Shown piece after piece: positions 63,307-64,000 of a stretch of DNA of 64,000 bases (position 1 is its first letter; each line of letters starts with the position of its first letter). Source of the stretch: CAVWTN01 sp963757945 (GTDB lineage Bacteria; Vulcanimicrobiota; Vulcanimicrobiia; Vulcanimicrobiales; Vulcanimicrobiaceae); assembly GCA_963757945.1 (NCBI GenBank), contig CAVWTN010000002.1, positions 2,046,001-2,110,000 on the forward strand, given 5' to 3'. The notes beneath the pieces are model-generated. The model was not told where the DNA came from. It ran no database searches and saw only the letters and a program-made list of their open reading frames with translations. The translations under genes were made by a program, and so were the position numbers.

Positions 63307-64000
63307 TTGCTTATCGTGCTGTTCGGCCAGCCTGGATTCTTCGCTCGACACGGGCCGTTGAAAGTGACCTTACCGGAGAAGGCGCTGCAGCTGCTTGCGT
63401 TCCTGGTGCTCAACCGGGCGGCGCCCATCTCGCGCGACGCGGTTGCCTTCACGCTCTGGCCCGACGAGTTCGAGCCGGCGGCGTTCGCAAATTTACGCAG
63501 GACCCTCCATCTCCTTCGGCGTGCGCTCCCCTTGGGGGAGACGCTCGTCGTAGAACCGGCGCTCCTTTGGTGGAACGAGCGCGGCGGCGTCACGGCGGAC
63601 GTCGCGGAATTCGAGAGGCTTGCCGACAAGGATCCGTCGGCGGCCCTCGGCTACGCCCGGTCGGGCGACCTGTTGCCGAACTGCGGTGAGGAATGGATTC
63701 GCATCGCCCGCGAGCGCTTGCGCACGCGTCGGCTCGAGTTGCTCGACCGGGAGTTGGCGGCGGCCGAGCGCGCCGTCGATCATCGCGCCGCGGCGAAGGC
63801 CGCGCGCGGGATCCTGGAGGCCGACCCCTGGCGGGAGGACGCGGTCCGCTCGCTGATGCGCGCCCGCTTCGGCCTGGGCGACCGCGCCGGGGCGATCGCG
63901 GAGTGCGCCGCCTTCACGGCGCGCATCGCCGCGGAGCTGGGGATCGAGCCGATGGTCGAGACGCTCGCGCTGCGGGCGGAACTCTCCCGTCAGCCGGGCG
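63307..64000 (+). CDS. SARP/BTAD-type regulator (partial, runs off window)
   Basis: 231 codons visible from TTG 63307, which has AAGGAAG 6 nt upstream; GTG 63316 is possible. The N-terminal winged helix (VTLPEKALQLLAFLVLNRAA, TLWPDEFEPAAFANLRRTLH) is followed by a BTAD (ADVAEFERLADKDPSAALGY, ELAAAERAVDHRAAAKAARG, FTARIAAELGIEP). Here the DNA-binding and BTAD parts come first, unlike the neighbour at 60236 where they are last. Such proteins usually continue with an ATPase or TPR domain. Confidence 0.82.
   Translation, partial: MLIVLFGQPGFFARHGPLKVTLPEKALQLLAFLVLNRAAPISRDAVAFTLWPDEFEPAAFANLRRTLHLLRRALPLGETLVVEPALLWWNERGGVTADVAEFERLADKDPSAALGYARSGDLLPNCGEEWIRIARERLRTRRLELLDRELAAAERAVDHRAAAKAARGILEADPWREDAVRSLMRARFGLGDRAGAIAECAAFTARIAAELGIEPMVETLALRAELSRQPG

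Overview
The window comes from a GC-rich bacterium with an outer membrane. The signs are a Wza-type export channel, two Wzx/Wzy-style surface polysaccharide loci, a GT9 heptosyltransferase homologue, many lipoproteins with long Pro/Thr/Ser linkers, and several very large ATPase plus winged-helix/BTAD regulators. This mixture, with a FolK-FolE2 fusion, would suit a deep-branching soil or rock lineage such as Eremiobacterota/Vulcanimicrobiota. There is no rRNA or other marker here, so the placement is inference.

Layout. (1) 1-12.3 kb, minus strand: one tightly coupled polysaccharide operon. In order of transcription it reads phosphoglycosyl transferase, two GT4 enzymes, Wza, Wzz, a P-loop-degenerate BY-kinase-like protein, Wzx, Wzy, GT4, a glycoside-hydrolase-like secreted protein and a partial glycosyltransferase. 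A good sigma70-type promoter lies at 12385-12412. (2) 12.6-14.7 kb: a hexapeptide acyltransferase and a membrane-anchored metallophosphoesterase. (3) 15.1-35.4 kb, mostly plus strand: a second, more mosaic and more AT-rich polysaccharide region. It holds a second phosphoglycosyl transferase, Ugd, Wzz, an ATPase with an intact P-loop, UDP-xylose synthase, a WecG-type transferase, a frameshifted CDP-tyvelose-type epimerase, GT9, Wzy, a methyltransferase, GT25, a formyltransferase, a deacetylase, GT2, a beta-helix lipoprotein and a GT39-like enzyme. IS relics are scattered through it. (4) 35.6-39.4 kb: a CRP/FNR regulator, a TlpA-like thioredoxin, a secreted lipase and folP. (5) 39.4-51.3 kb: secreted proteins and lipoproteins (one with five near-identical 116-residue repeats), a folP pseudogene split by an intact IS3-family element, and a 907-residue regulator lying between two lipoproteins. 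(6) 51.4-56.3 kb: an accessory zone with a repeated cassette (DUF2283 protein, zinc-ribbon protein, AAA ATPase, helically phased CTGTCAA repeats), HigBA, an orphan MazE, a broken CsgG-like gene and a DUF1801 relic. (7) 56.4-64 kb: a FolK-FolE2 fusion, a GH1-like protein, a glycosyltransferase and two divergent SARP/BTAD-type regulators.

How the genes fit together. The two polysaccharide loci each carry their own phosphoglycosyl transferase, Wzz-type chain-length protein and separate cytoplasmic ATPase, so the cell probably makes two distinct polymers. In the second, Ugd and UXS supply UDP-glucuronate and UDP-xylose. Folate genes occur at two places (folP at 38 kb, folK-folE2 at 56 kb).

The two observations I consider most likely to be new are these. 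First, the DUF2283/zinc-ribbon/ATPase cassette is present as one complete copy, one deleted copy and one vestige, and its phased repeats double as the -35 box of a leaderless promoter. Second, a conserved 140-185 bp leader element sits just upstream of three unrelated envelope or secretion genes, with signs of paired-base covariation.
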